A stretch of 64,000 nt of DNA from VAZQ01 sp963712565 (GTDB taxonomy: Bacteria > Pseudomonadota > Alphaproteobacteria > Rhizobiales > Xanthobacteraceae): contig CAVQIP010000072.1 of assembly GCA_963712565.1 (NCBI GenBank), positions 1 to 64,000 on the forward strand, written 5' to 3'. Below, piece after piece: positions 1-7,915 of the stretch. Made by a program: the position numbers and the translations under genes. Under the pieces are notes generated by a model. That model was given only the letters and a program-made list of their open reading frames with translations, searched no databases and had not been told where the DNA came from. How positions within the stretch are numbered: position 1 is the stretch's first letter; the number at the start of each line of letters is the position of its first letter.

Positions 1-350
1 ATCTGCACAGCGACAATAACAAGCTTGGCATGAACACGTCGCTGACCGAGCGGGGCCAGGTCATTCCTGGCGTGGGCTTTGCGCCGAACCGTCACGACGT
101 TCTCACCGGCTCAACCCCGGAAGGCCGAGCTTTTCCGGCCGGCGAGGATCGCACCTGTCGCAACTGGACGAGCAGCACCCAGGGCGCGGCCATGGTTGGC
201 CATATCGACCGCAAGGGGTTGCGCGACGATGTGGCGTCGCGGTCGTGGAATTCATCGCATCCCTCGCGCGGGCCCGACGGCGGCTGTAGCCAGAGCGATC
301 TGCGCGGCACGGGCGGCGACGGGTTGTTCTATTGCTTCGCCACCCAGTAA
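1..350 (+). CDS. Secreted lectin-like protein, C-terminal fragment (5' end outside window)
   Basis: The open frame runs from the left edge (first full codon at base 3) to the stop at 348-350, giving about 115 visible residues. The first ATG at 30 is internal, because the sequence before it (LHSDNNKLG) continues the same domain-like pattern. The visible part is rich in Asn, Ser, Gly and Trp. It contains PNRHDVLTGS, paired Cys in DRTCRNWTSS and GGCSQSD, the motif RSWNSSHPSRG and a final Cys in GLFYCFA. This layout resembles C-terminal lectin/endostatin-like domains of secreted alphaproteobacterial proteins of unknown role. The family assignment is from memory of that pattern; the function is not known. 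A strong hairpin follows at 375-401. Confidence 0.6.
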   Translation, partial: LHSDNNKLGMNTSLTERGQVIPGVGFAPNRHDVLTGSTPEGRAFPAGEDRTCRNWTSSTQGAAMVGHIDRKGLRDDVASRSWNSSHPSRGPDGGCSQSDLRGTGGDGLFYCFATQ

Positions 351-374
351 GGCGGTTTTGCAAGCTTTGCGATG

Positions 375-401
375 GTGGCCGGGCCTTGTAGGCCCGGCCA
401 C
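375..401 (+). terminator. GC-rich hairpin after the lectin-like gene
   Basis: A perfect 11-bp stem (GTGGCCGGGCC, 375-385, against 391-401) closes a TTGTA loop 25 bases after the stop codon of the left-edge gene. No run of T follows, so it is a hairpin-type terminator without a clear U tract, or an mRNA-stabilising hairpin. It could serve both this gene and the convergent minus-strand gene that ends at 492. Confidence 0.5.
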
Positions 402-491
402 GTCTATCTGGAGATTCGCGATTTAGCGGCTCAAGTGTGTTCCCGTGCCGAGATACTTCGGATGCGCTGCCGGCTCGGCCGCCGCCGCCGT

Positions 492-1463
492 TCAGTTCGT
501 CGGCACGATGTGCGCATCCTTGCCGAGCTTGACCGTGGCGGCGACGTCGTCGCGGAAGAACTTGTCGAATCCGTCGACGCTCATCGGCTGCGGCTGCACG
601 CCCAGTTTGCCCAGGCGCTCCTGAATGGCCGGAATGTCCAGGGCCTTCTGGGTCTCGTCGTGCAGCTTGTCGATGATGGGACGCGGCGTTCCCGCCGGCA
701 CCGACAGCCCGCCCCAGAACAAGTAGGTCGCGGCGGGATAGCCGGCTTCGGTCGTGGTCGGGACGTTCGGCAGCGCCGGCGCGCGTTTGGGCGTGCTTAC
801 CGCGAGCGCCACCACCTTGCCCTCCCCGATCACCGGCAGGGCCGGCGCGATCGGTAGAAAATAGAAGTCGATGCGGCCCGACATCAGCTCGGTGAATGCC
901 TCGACCGGGCCGCGGAACGGGATGTGCTGGACGTCGATGCCGGCGGCGAGCCGCAGGCGCTCGGCCGCCATGTGCGAGGCGGAGCCGATGCCGGCGGAGG
1001 CGAAATTCAACGTGCCGGGCTTCGCCTTGGCCGCTGCAACCAGGTCGGCGACCGTCTTGAAGCCTTTCGACGGTGCCGCGACCAACACGCTCGGCTGGAT
1101 TCCGAACAGGACCACCGGCGCGAAATCCCGCAATGGATCGTACGGCAGGGTCTTGTGCAGCACGACATGCGAGCTCAGCGAGGACGAGTGCAGCAGGACC
1201 GTGTAGCCGTCCGGGTCGGCCTTTGCCACGAAGGCGGCGCCGATCATGCCGCCGCCGCCCGGCCGGTTCTCGATGACGAAGGCTTGGCCGAGCTGCTTCG
1301 ACACTTGGTCGAGCACGACGCGTCCGACGATGTCGTTGGCATTGCCCGCGGTGAACGGGCTGACCACCTGGACGGCGCGGCTGGGCCACGAGTCTGCCGC
1401 GGCTGCCGACGCGCCGGCCGCGAGAATGGCGACGGCGCCGCACAAGGTGCGAAGTGATGTCAT
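492..1463 (-). CDS. Bug-family (TctC-like) tripartite tricarboxylate transporter receptor
   Basis: This 323-residue periplasmic solute receptor has a signal peptide over about residues 1-23 (hydrophobic stretch ending ASAAAAD). The conserved Bug features follow: PSRAVQVVSPFTAG near the N terminus, VIENRPGGGGMIG, and ADPDGYT, the loops that cradle carboxylated ligands in this family. I start at ATG 1463 rather than the longer frame (to 1577) because a GGGAGAG ribosome site lies just upstream and the signal peptide begins there. In the family these receptors feed a TctAB membrane complex; none is in the window. The upstream 213 bases hold no recognisable gene. The substrate is probably an organic acid (inference). 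Confidence 0.9.
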   Translation of the reverse strand: MTSLRTLCGAVAILAAGASAAAADSWPSRAVQVVSPFTAGNANDIVGRVVLDQVSKQLGQAFVIENRPGGGGMIGAAFVAKADPDGYTVLLHSSSLSSHVVLHKTLPYDPLRDFAPVVLFGIQPSVLVAAPSKGFKTVADLVAAAKAKPGTLNFASAGIGSASHMAAERLRLAAGIDVQHIPFRGPVEAFTELMSGRIDFYFLPIAPALPVIGEGKVVALAVSTPKRAPALPNVPTTTEAGYPAATYLFWGGLSVPAGTPRPIIDKLHDETQKALDIPAIQERLGKLGVQPQPMSVDGFDKFFRDDVAATVKLGKDAHIVPTN

Positions 1464-1676
1464 CTCACTCTCCCTGGAAGGATGAATTGTGTCGAAGCTC
1501 TCGTCGGCTTCGTTGTATCGTTCGCTTCGTCCGCCGGGCATCATCTGCGATGAGCGTCCGGCCGAAGCGGCCGCCATCGGTCAGGATGACCCCATCCGGC
1601 TACTCTGGCAATGCGCGGCCGAGGGCCCGGCTGCGGTAGCGCGTCGCATCCGTCGGGTGGAGCGAGCGAACGGCGG

Positions 1677-2001
1677 CTAGTGTGGCGGTTCAGAAGTCCG
1701 CATCTTTCTTGCGGTGAGTCCGAAATGCGGACTTCTGAACCAAAGCCACACTAGATCAATAAGTTGCTAGTGTCCTTCGATACCGAAGTTCGCAACCGAG
1801 CGTGCCGCACAATGATGCGAACTTCGGAATCGGGACACTAGTGTGGCGGTTCAGAAGTCCGCATCTTTCTTGCGGTAAGTCCGAAATGCGGACTTCTGAA
1901 CCAAAGCCACACTAGATCAATAAGTTGCTAGTGTCCTTCGATCCGAAGTTCGCAACCGAGCGTGCCGCACAATGATGCGAACTTCGGAATCGGGACACTA
2001 G
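1677..2001. repeat. Tandem duplication of a two-palindrome repeat unit
   Basis: Two near-identical units of about 161 bp lie head to tail. Each contains a long palindrome A (1677-1754 and 1838-1915; outer arms CTAGTGTGGC/GCCACACTAG, inner arms TTCAGAAGTCCGCAT/ATGCGGACTTCTGAA) and a palindrome B (1767-1841 and 1928-2001; outer arms CTAGTGTCC/GGGACACTAG, inner arms CCGAAGTTCGCA/TGCGAACTTCGG). A and B are separated by a conserved ATCAATAAGTTG linker. All arms end in CTAG, and B1 and A2 share one CTAG. The copies differ by one substitution in A and one base deleted in B2. No coding sequence is seen. With 1464-1676 this fills the gap between two Bug genes. It looks like a REP/MITE-type palindromic element. 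Confidence 0.9.
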
Positions 2002-2984
2002 CCCTGTGGCTCGATGTTGGCCACGCGCACGTACTCGCCCCAGTCCGTGATCTGCTGGAGGAAATAGGCCTGCGCCTCGTCCGGCCTGCTCACCCAGGGA
2101 TCGCTGGCGATGCCGTTGAGGAACGTCTTGGCTTCCTCGCTTGCCACGACTTGGCTGAACCACGCGTTGAGCTGGTCGACGATCGGCCTCGGCGTGCCGG
2201 CCGGCACCAGGGCCGCCCACCAGCTGCGGATGTCGGTCGGATAGCCGCTCTCGGTCAGGGTCGGGATGTCCGGCGCCGCCCGCATGCGCGTGCCGGCGCC
2301 GACCGCGAGCAGGCGCATGCGGCCCGCATTGGCCTGCGCCATGCCCTGGACGTTGTCGACGACGGCGAAGTCGATCTTCCCGGAATAGAGTTCGTTGAGG
2401 TAGTCGGCGCCGGTGCGGTAACCCACCTCGACCGCCTGCAGGCCGGCCTTCTCCTTGTACATTGCGCCGAGCACCCGCGAGGTCGGGTTCGCGAATGCGT
2501 AGCTCGCCTTGTTGCCCCTCTCCTTCATCGCCGCGGTCAGGTCGGACATGGTCTTCCACGGACCGTCGGCGCGCACGGCAATCATCATGGTTGCGCTGTT
2601 GATGGTGGCGGCGACCTGGAATGCCTTGGCCGCATCCACGGGCGGCTTCTTGAACAGGTGCATGCTGGCGGCGACCGAGTTCCCGCCGGTGACCAGGATG
2701 GTGTACCCGTCGGGCTTCGAGCGCGCGACGAATTCGGTCGCGATATTGCCGAGCGCGCCCGGTTTGTTCTGGACGATGATGGTGCGGTTCATGACCGGGC
2801 GCAGCTTGTCGGCGAAGAACCGCACCATGATGTCGGCGCCGCTGCCGGCCGCGAACCCGCAGATGAAGTTCACGTCCTGCGAGGGATAGGCCTGGGATTG
2901 GGCCCGGACACTGTCAGGCGCCAACGTCGTCGCCGCGGCCAGCGCCATCGCGACGGCGGGCAGCAAGCCCGGCATGTGGGTCAT
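1998..2984 (-). CDS. Bug-family (TctC-like) receptor with stop codon inside a repeat
   Basis: A 328-residue Bug receptor with a signal peptide (about residues 1-29, ending DSVRAQ), then YPSQDVNFICGFAAGSGADI, IIVQNKPGALGNIA and SKPDGYTIL, the usual ligand loops. I start at ATG 2984 because a GGAGGT site lies 9 bases upstream; the longer frame to 3017 adds 11 residues with no ribosome site. The protein ends WGEYVRVANIEPQG, and its TAG stop (1998-2000) is the terminal CTAG of the adjacent palindromic repeat, so the repeat borders or has replaced the original 3' end. It lies downstream of the 3-hydroxyisobutyrate-dehydrogenase-like gene on the same strand, 90 bases away, so the two may be co-transcribed. 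Confidence 0.88.
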   Translation of the reverse strand: MTHMPGLLPAVAMALAAATTLAPDSVRAQSQAYPSQDVNFICGFAAGSGADIMVRFFADKLRPVMNRTIIVQNKPGALGNIATEFVARSKPDGYTILVTGGNSVAASMHLFKKPPVDAAKAFQVAATINSATMMIAVRADGPWKTMSDLTAAMKERGNKASYAFANPTSRVLGAMYKEKAGLQAVEVGYRTGADYLNELYSGKIDFAVVDNVQGMAQANAGRMRLLAVGAGTRMRAAPDIPTLTESGYPTDIRSWWAALVPAGTPRPIVDQLNAWFSQVVASEEAKTFLNGIASDPWVSRPDEAQAYFLQQITDWGEYVRVANIEPQG

Positions 2985-3074
2985 GACGGTACCTCCGGTT
3001 TCAGCGGTCTCGACCAACGCGGAGGAGGAAATTGTCGGTCAGCTCGGACGGGAAAGCAATGATCCGGCCGCGCG

Positions 3075-4034
3075 CTAGTTCTCCAATCCGGTCGGCACGT
3101 TCTTGTTCTCGCTGGCGAGCTTCATGCCGGCGGCGAGCGCCATGGTCTCCATCAGCGCCGCGAAATCCTTCTGCAGATATTCCTCCGGATCGGGTTTGAG
3201 CGTCGCCGCGCCGAAATGGCCCTGCAGCACCTCGCGCGTCGCCGCCGTCACCGGCATCGGCACGTCCCATTCGCGCCCGAGCGCGAGCCCGAGGTCGAGG
3301 TCCTTGCGCAAGAGCTCCGGCGTGAAGGTGGTGGTCCAGTCGAGATTGACCAGCGCCGGCGACTTGTAGCGCGTGAACATCGAGCCCATCACGCTGTTGT
3401 TCATGAAAGCGAGGAAGGCGTGACGGGGAATTCCCATCTTGTTGGCAAGGAGCGTGATCTCGATCAGGTTCTCGATCACCACGCCGAGCATGACGTTGTG
3501 GGCGATCTTGCAGATGCGCGCGAGCTCGCCTTCGCCCACATAGGAGACGCCCTGCGGCGCGATCACCTCGAGCATGGGCGTGACCGTCTTGCAGGCGGCC
3601 TCGCTGCCGGAGATGACGGCGGAGAGCTTGCCCGCCTTGATCACCTTGGCGTTGCCGGAGACCGGCGCCGCGACGAACTCGCTGCCGAGCTGCTTGAGGC
3701 GGTCGCGGATGGCGGCGGACTCCTCGACCGCGATGGTCGAGCAATCGACGAAGATCTTCGGCAGCTTGCCGCCGTGCCCGGTGACGCTGTTCTTGCCGAA
3801 ATAGACCTGGTCGAGGTCCTTTCCGGTGGAGACGATCGAGAACAGCACGTCGACGTCCTTGAGGTCGAACAGCTTGTCGACCACCTTGCCGCCGATCTTC
3901 GCCAGCGGCTCGGCCTTGGCGCGGGTGCGGTTCCAGATCGAGACGTCGTAGCCGGCCTTGATGAGGCGCTCGGCCATGGGATAGCCCATGCGGCCCATGC
4001 CGATCCAGCCGATCTTGTGCTTGTTCGCTGCCAT
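3075..4034 (-). CDS. NAD(P)-dependent beta-hydroxyacid dehydrogenase (3-hydroxyisobutyrate dehydrogenase family)
   Basis: This 319-residue enzyme has the N-terminal Rossmann motif GWIGMGRMGYP (residues 9-19), a substrate loop DCSTIAVEES (97-106) and APVSGNAK (123-130). The catalytic segment GEGELARICKIAHN carries the family Lys at 176 and Asn at 180. The family oxidises beta-hydroxy acids (3-hydroxyisobutyrate, tartronate semialdehyde, 6-phosphogluconate-like substrates) with NAD(P)+ in the cytoplasm. ATG 4034 follows a GGAGAG site. The length matches the family (about 300). Its position next to Bug receptors fits a role in oxidising an imported organic acid, but the substrate is not predictable. 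Confidence 0.85.
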   Translation of the reverse strand: MAANKHKIGWIGMGRMGYPMAERLIKAGYDVSIWNRTRAKAEPLAKIGGKVVDKLFDLKDVDVLFSIVSTGKDLDQVYFGKNSVTGHGGKLPKIFVDCSTIAVEESAAIRDRLKQLGSEFVAAPVSGNAKVIKAGKLSAVISGSEAACKTVTPMLEVIAPQGVSYVGEGELARICKIAHNVMLGVVIENLIEITLLANKMGIPRHAFLAFMNNSVMGSMFTRYKSPALVNLDWTTTFTPELLRKDLDLGLALGREWDVPMPVTAATREVLQGHFGAATLKPDPEEYLQKDFAALMETMALAAGMKLASENKNVPTGLEN

Positions 4035-4130
4035 TCCAACTCTCCTTGCTCCGCACGGGTCGAATGCGGCGGTCTCCTAGCACATCGGGAAAGCGCTTGT
4101 CGTCACGGCTGGGTCTGAAAGCTCCGTTTC

Positions 4131-4283
4131 CCCGTCATGGCCGGGCTTGTCACTGCAAGTCGGGCTTGCCCGACTTGCAGCATTTAATATGACGGAGCCC
4201 GGGCAAGCCCGAGCTCCGATGCCATCCACGACTTGTGTAGCGAATGAAAGACGTGGATGGCCGGCATAAAGCCGGCCATGACG
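4131..4283. repeat. Palindromic repeat of the GTCATGGCCGG type with a nested twin-hairpin insert
   Basis: The outer element is an intergenic repeat of the kind CGTCATGGCCGGGCTTG ... ACGTGGATGGCCGG ... GCCGGCCATGACG. Inside its left arm sits a twin hairpin. Hairpin 1 spans 4153-4180 (13-bp perfect arms CTGCAAGTCGGGC/GCCCGACTTGCAG around TT). The spacer is CATTTAATATGAC. Hairpin 2 spans 4194-4217 (arms GGAGCCCGGGC/GCCCGAGCTCC with one mismatch). It lies between the convergently facing ends of no genes; both flanking genes are minus strand. Confidence 0.8.
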
Positions 4284-4307
4284 CGTCAGCATTTCTGAGG
4301 CCCGGTA

Positions 4308-5411
4308 TCATTCCGGATCGCCTGGCTTGCCGAACACCCGCGCGGCGACCCGATCGAACAGAATGAGCGCGGTGCGGCACCAGATCAGCACGATGATGAT
4401 GCGCATCAGCTGGAACCCGGCGATCATGGTCGCATCGAGCCCGAGCACCTTGCCGGTGAGCACCATCTCGGCGATGCCGGCGGGCGCCATCGCCAGCACC
4501 ATGGTCGGCACCGGATAGCCGGCGAGCCACGCGATCGCCGCGGCGAACAAGGCCATCGATCCCGCGGCGAACAGCACGACCAGGCACGAGGCCCAGAGGA
4601 GCCCGAACAGCCGGGTGAGGAACTCGGGCCGAAACTGGGCGCCGAGCGCGCTGCCGATGACCACCTGGGCGGCGACCAGCAGCAGATCGGGCATGCGGCC
4701 CTCGTCGATCCAGCCGAGGTGGCTCGTGCCCGCCGCGATGAACAACGGCGCCATCAGCCAGGCATTGGGCGAGCGCGTGCGCGAGAGCAGCGTTGCGACG
4801 AGCGCGGAGACCGCGAGCAGTCCGAGCACCGGCAGCCAAGGCACGACCGCGGCCGCCAGGAACGGGTTGCGCGCGCCGCTGCCGGCAAACGAGATCACCA
4901 GGAACGGTGCGAACACCACGATCAGCGCCACCCGCGCGGTCTGCGCCACCATGATGGGCTCGAGCTGGCCGCCATAGCGCGGGGCGAGGTTGGTGGTCTC
5001 GACCACGCCGCCGGGCACGGTGGCGAAGAACGCGGTGATACGGTCTATGCCGGTGAGCCGCATGTAAATGAGCCCGCCGATGGCGCCGACGATGGTCGAC
5101 AGGAAGGCGGCGGCGATGATCAGCGGCAGCAGCGTGAAAAGCTTCGCCACCACGGTCGCGGTGAATTGCAGCCCGGTCGAGGCGCCGACCACCACCGTCC
5201 CTGCCGGACGGCCCCAGGGAATGAGCCGAACCGGCGCGCCCGCGAGCGACAGCGCCATGGTGGTGAACAGCGCCCCGAGCAGCCACGGCAGCGGCAGATG
5301 CGCGGAGCGCGCGGCGAAGCCGCCGGCGACGCCAGCGGCGAGCGTCCCCGCCATGGCGAGCGCGGCGGCGAGCCGCTTCGGCAGGCGTTGAAGGATGGTG
5401 CTTGGATTCAT
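4308..5411 (-). CDS. AbrB-family polytopic membrane protein (PF05145-type)
   Basis: A 367-residue, very hydrophobic protein with about ten to twelve predicted membrane segments. It has the internal duplication and glycine-rich loops typical of the misleadingly named AbrB/ammonia-monooxygenase family: LPLPWLLGALFTTMAL and VPGGVVETTNLAPRYGG in the first half, AQVVIGSALGAQF and APAGIAEMVLTGKVLG in the second. These are membrane proteins of unknown transport or regulatory role, not DNA-binding AbrB. I start at ATG 5411 (MNPSTILQRL); the frame extends to 5477 but adds an Ala/Arg-rich stretch. It neighbours Bug receptors and might be their membrane partner, which is only inference. It is followed by the repeat at 4131-4283. 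Confidence 0.8.
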   Translation of the reverse strand: MNPSTILQRLPKRLAAALAMAGTLAAGVAGGFAARSAHLPLPWLLGALFTTMALSLAGAPVRLIPWGRPAGTVVVGASTGLQFTATVVAKLFTLLPLIIAAAFLSTIVGAIGGLIYMRLTGIDRITAFFATVPGGVVETTNLAPRYGGQLEPIMVAQTARVALIVVFAPFLVISFAGSGARNPFLAAAVVPWLPVLGLLAVSALVATLLSRTRSPNAWLMAPLFIAAGTSHLGWIDEGRMPDLLLVAAQVVIGSALGAQFRPEFLTRLFGLLWASCLVVLFAAGSMALFAAAIAWLAGYPVPTMVLAMAPAGIAEMVLTGKVLGLDATMIAGFQLMRIIIVLIWCRTALILFDRVAARVFGKPGDPE

Positions 5412-5512
5412 GCAGGCGACGGCGGTGGTAACAGCCCCGCCGGCGCAAATCCATTGCCGGGCGCGCGCGGCACGCATGCGCCGCCGCTCGGCATGCGCAG
5501 TCGCCGCTGGAG

Positions 5513-5630
5513 ACTCGGTGCGCTCCCTCTCCCCATTTGGGGAGAGGGATGGGGTGAGGGGTTACAGAGCTATCGAGAGACCATAACCCCTCACCCCACC
5601 CCTCTCCCTATGGGAGAGGGAGCAGACCGC
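5513..5630. repeat. Palindromic repeat, CTCCCTCTCCCC/GGGGAGAGGG family
   Basis: Two hairpins, CCCTCTCCCCATTTGGGGAGAGGG (left, split over 5524-5548) and CCCTCTCCCTATGGGAGAGGG (right, near 5600-5621), flank a centre containing GGGTGAGGGGTTA and TAACCCCTCACCCC, so the whole 118 bp can fold back on itself. Related copies are at 21211-21321 and 25388-25508. The repeat lies just beyond the broken end of the DUF1206 remnant. Confidence 0.85.
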
Positions 5631-5676
5631 ACCCGCTGCACTGTGTGGGGCCCACTCACGATTCCGGTTCCAGCAT

Positions 5677-5805
5677 TTAGGTGTCGACGGCGCGGTGCGC
5701 CCCGATCGCGGCCAGCACCGCGAACGCGCCCACGATCACGAACACCGTGCCGCGCGCCGCGTAGCCGATCCGTGCCAGCCACTCGAACAGAGTATGCCGC
5801 CGCAT
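5677..5805 (-). pseudogene. DUF1206 protein remnant (N-terminal 42 residues)
   Basis: The frame from ATG 5805 to TAA 5677 encodes 42 residues: MRRHTLFEWLARIGYAARG, then TVFVIVGAFAVLAAIGAHRAVDT. This matches the first repeat of DUF1206 membrane proteins, which normally run to about 260-280 residues with three similar segments starting with an ARxGYxARG motif. Everything after the first membrane helix is missing, and no matching frame follows before the palindromic repeat at 5513-5630. I read it as a truncated relic whose 3' part was deleted. It could still be translated as a single-pass peptide. Confidence 0.6.
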
Positions 5806-6100
5806 GGTCGCCCCTCGGAATGCCTCGATCGACAGCGCCGTGATCGCAGGCATCGCTGAAATGAAAGACCCCGGCCGCGACTGGTCCGAGGTCTTGACCG
5901 GAGCAGAGCGCGGTCGCGATCGCGGGTGTGTGCTCCGGACGGACATCAACTCCGGCCGCAACGGAATGTTCCGGGCTTTCGTCGGCGTCGCGGCGGCGGC
6001 GGGCTGCCGGGGAGCAGGTCGTCGTCCGCGACGCCAAGGCGCGATGTTTGCCGGCAACCCATGCTTGTCCGGGAGGGTAGGCCCGCACTATCGTCGGCCG

Positions 6101-6931
6101 ATGTCCGACCTAGCGCCCACCGCCTCGCTTGCCACCCTCGCCGGGACCTCGGCGCCGGCGGGCGAGAGCCACCTGCGGATCATCGCGCGCACCGCCTTTC
6201 CCTTTCTGGTGGTCGGGCTCATGTGGGAAGTCACCGCGCATCTCGGCGTCTTTCCGCGCAAGCTGTTTCCTCCGCTGGAAGAGGTGGCGGCGGCGTTCGT
6301 GCGCCTCACCGCCGCCGGCATCCTGCCGCATCACGTGCTGGACACGCTGCTTCGCCTCACCGCCGGCTTCGCGCTCGCCGCGTTGGCGGGCGTCGTCATC
6401 GGCATCGCCATGGGGCGCTCGCGCCGGGCGGAGGACATATTCCTCCCGCTCATCAGCATCGGCGCACCGATCCCGGGAATCGCCTACGCGCCGTTGTTCC
6501 TGCTCTGGTTCGGGCTGGGCAACTTTTCGACCGTGCTGCTGGTCGCGTTCGTCTCCGCCTTCCCGATCGTCTTCAACACCTGGACCGGAGTGAAGGCGGT
6601 CAAGGAGGTGTGGGTGCGCTCCGCCCAGGCCATGGGCGCGGACAACCGCCGGCTGTTCCACCACGTCATCCTGCCCGGCGCCCTGCCCTACGTGCTCACC
6701 GGACTGCGGCTCGGCCTGGCGCAGGCGTGGCGCATCCTGGTGGGCGTCGAGATGCTGGCGGCGGTGCCGTGGGGGCTCGGCTGGATGATCTTCGGCGCGC
6801 GCGAATTTCTCAACACCGACGTGATGCTCGCGGGCGTCGCCGTGATCGGCGTCATCGGCCTCGCCTTGGAGAAGCTGGTGTTCCAGCGGCTCGAGCAATA
6901 CACCGTCGTGCGCTGGGGGATGATGACGTGA
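6101..6931 (+). CDS. ABC transporter permease, nitrate/sulfonate/taurine type (first of pair)
   Basis: A 276-residue inner-membrane permease with about six helices of the SsuC/TauC/NrtB type. The EAA loop reads VRSAQAMGADNRRLFHHV and then ILPGALPYVLTGLR, where the ATPase docks; PIPGIAYAPLFLLWFGLG precedes it. I start at ATG 6101 (MSDLAPT); the frame is open back to 5804 but that part is low-complexity and out of family. Its stop overlaps the GTG start of the next permease by four bases (GTGA), showing translational coupling. The ATPase (11078) and receptor (13034) of the same transporter type lie several kilobases downstream, beyond inserted Bug genes. The 295 bases upstream hold no gene apart from the DUF1206 relic's start. 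Confidence 0.88.
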   Translation: MSDLAPTASLATLAGTSAPAGESHLRIIARTAFPFLVVGLMWEVTAHLGVFPRKLFPPLEEVAAAFVRLTAAGILPHHVLDTLLRLTAGFALAALAGVVIGIAMGRSRRAEDIFLPLISIGAPIPGIAYAPLFLLWFGLGNFSTVLLVAFVSAFPIVFNTWTGVKAVKEVWVRSAQAMGADNRRLFHHVILPGALPYVLTGLRLGLAQAWRILVGVEMLAAVPWGLGWMIFGAREFLNTDVMLAGVAVIGVIGLALEKLVFQRLEQYTVVRWGMMT

Positions 6932-7749
6932 CCGCCAGCGCCAGCAGCGCCAGGATGGGGAGCGCCGGCATGGATCGCGCACGCTCGGCCTATCGCGCCG
7001 GTCTCACGCTGCTCCTTGCCGCCGCCGTCTACGAGACGATCGCGCGCAGCGGCGTATTTCCGGCGGCGCTGCTGCCGACGCTGCCGAAGGTCGCCGACAC
7101 GCTGTGGACGCTCGTCCTCGACGGCACCATGCTGGAGCACGCCGGTCACACCATGTACCGCGTGCTGGTCGGGCTTGCGCTCGCGGTCGCGGTCGGGCTG
7201 CCGCTCGGCATCCTGATGGGGCGCATGCGCGCGGTCGAGAATTTCTTTCTTCCGCTCGCCAGCGCGCTGATGCCGATCCCCTCGCTCGCCTGGGTGCCGG
7301 TGTTCATCCTCTGGTTCGGTCTCGGCAACACGGTCGCGATCCTGATCGTGTTCTATGCCGCGCTGTTTCCCATGCTGCTCAATGCCTGGTCGGGCGTGCG
7401 CGCGGTCAATCCGCTGTGGCTGCGCGCGGCGGGCGCCATGGGCGCCGACGAACGCGCGCTGTTCTGGAAGGTGATCGTTCCCGGCGCCTCGCCGTTCATC
7501 ATCACCGGCCTGCGCCAGGCCTTCCTGCGCGCCTGGATCGCGGTCGTGGGCGCGGAAATGCTCGCCGCCTCCGACTGGGGCCTGGGCTGGGTGATCTTCG
7601 ACGCCAAGGAATTCCTCAACGCCGACGTGATGCTCGCGGCGCTCGCCGTGATCGGCCTGATCGGCTTCGCCTTCGAACGGCTGGTGTTCGGCTCGCTCGA
7701 GCGCGCCACCGTCATGCGCTGGGGCATGGTGCGGACGGCGAAGGGATAG
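6928..7749 (+). CDS. ABC transporter permease, nitrate/sulfonate/taurine type (second of pair)
   Basis: A 273-residue paralogue of the preceding permease with the same architecture: PIPSLAWVPVFILWFGLGN, the EAA loop LRAAGAMGADERALFWKV, then IVPGASPFIITGLR, and a similar C terminus ending in ERATVMRWGMV. The chosen start is GTG 6928, which overlaps the previous stop as GTGA; ATGs at 6955 and 6970 are alternatives. Two similar but non-identical permeases suggest a heterodimeric channel, unlike the usual single homodimeric SsuC/TauC. A palindromic repeat lies just downstream, separating the pair from the Bug genes. Confidence 0.87.
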   Translation: MTASASSARMGSAGMDRARSAYRAGLTLLLAAAVYETIARSGVFPAALLPTLPKVADTLWTLVLDGTMLEHAGHTMYRVLVGLALAVAVGLPLGILMGRMRAVENFFLPLASALMPIPSLAWVPVFILWFGLGNTVAILIVFYAALFPMLLNAWSGVRAVNPLWLRAAGAMGADERALFWKVIVPGASPFIITGLRQAFLRAWIAVVGAEMLAASDWGLGWVIFDAKEFLNADVMLAALAVIGLIGFAFERLVFGSLERATVMRWGMVRTAKG

Positions 7750-7811
7750 GCCCAAGAGGTGTTGTGCTGAACCGTCTCGCCCGGTTCATGTGTTCGCTCG
7801 GTTCGTATTAC

Positions 7812-7886
7812 TGTCATTCCCGCGAAAGCGGGAACCCATAACCACCGATTCTGGAATATGGGTCCCCGCGTTCGCGGGGACGACAG
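7812..7886. repeat. Palindromic repeat, GTCGTCCCCGCG/CGCGGGGACGAC family
   Basis: Two hairpins, CCCGCGAAAGCGGG on the left and CCCCGCGTTCGCGGGG on the right, flank a centre holding AACCCATAACCACCGATT and TGGAATATGGGTCC; the outer arms TGTCATTCCC and GGGGACGACAG are partly complementary. Copies of the same family are at 23013-23086, 26584-26720 (interrupted), 39490-39545 (degenerate) and 43454-43527. Confidence 0.85.
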
Positions 7887-7915
7887 AAGAAATGAGGAAC
7901 CGCCGGGAGAAGGCC

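Noticed and set aside
1677..2001. A CRISPR array
   Set aside because: Only two units occur, they are long palindromes without unique spacers of regular size, and no cas gene is present.
4308..5411. An AbrB-type DNA-binding transcription regulator
   Set aside because: The protein is a many-helix membrane protein; the family name is historical and there is no SpoVT-AbrB DNA-binding domain.
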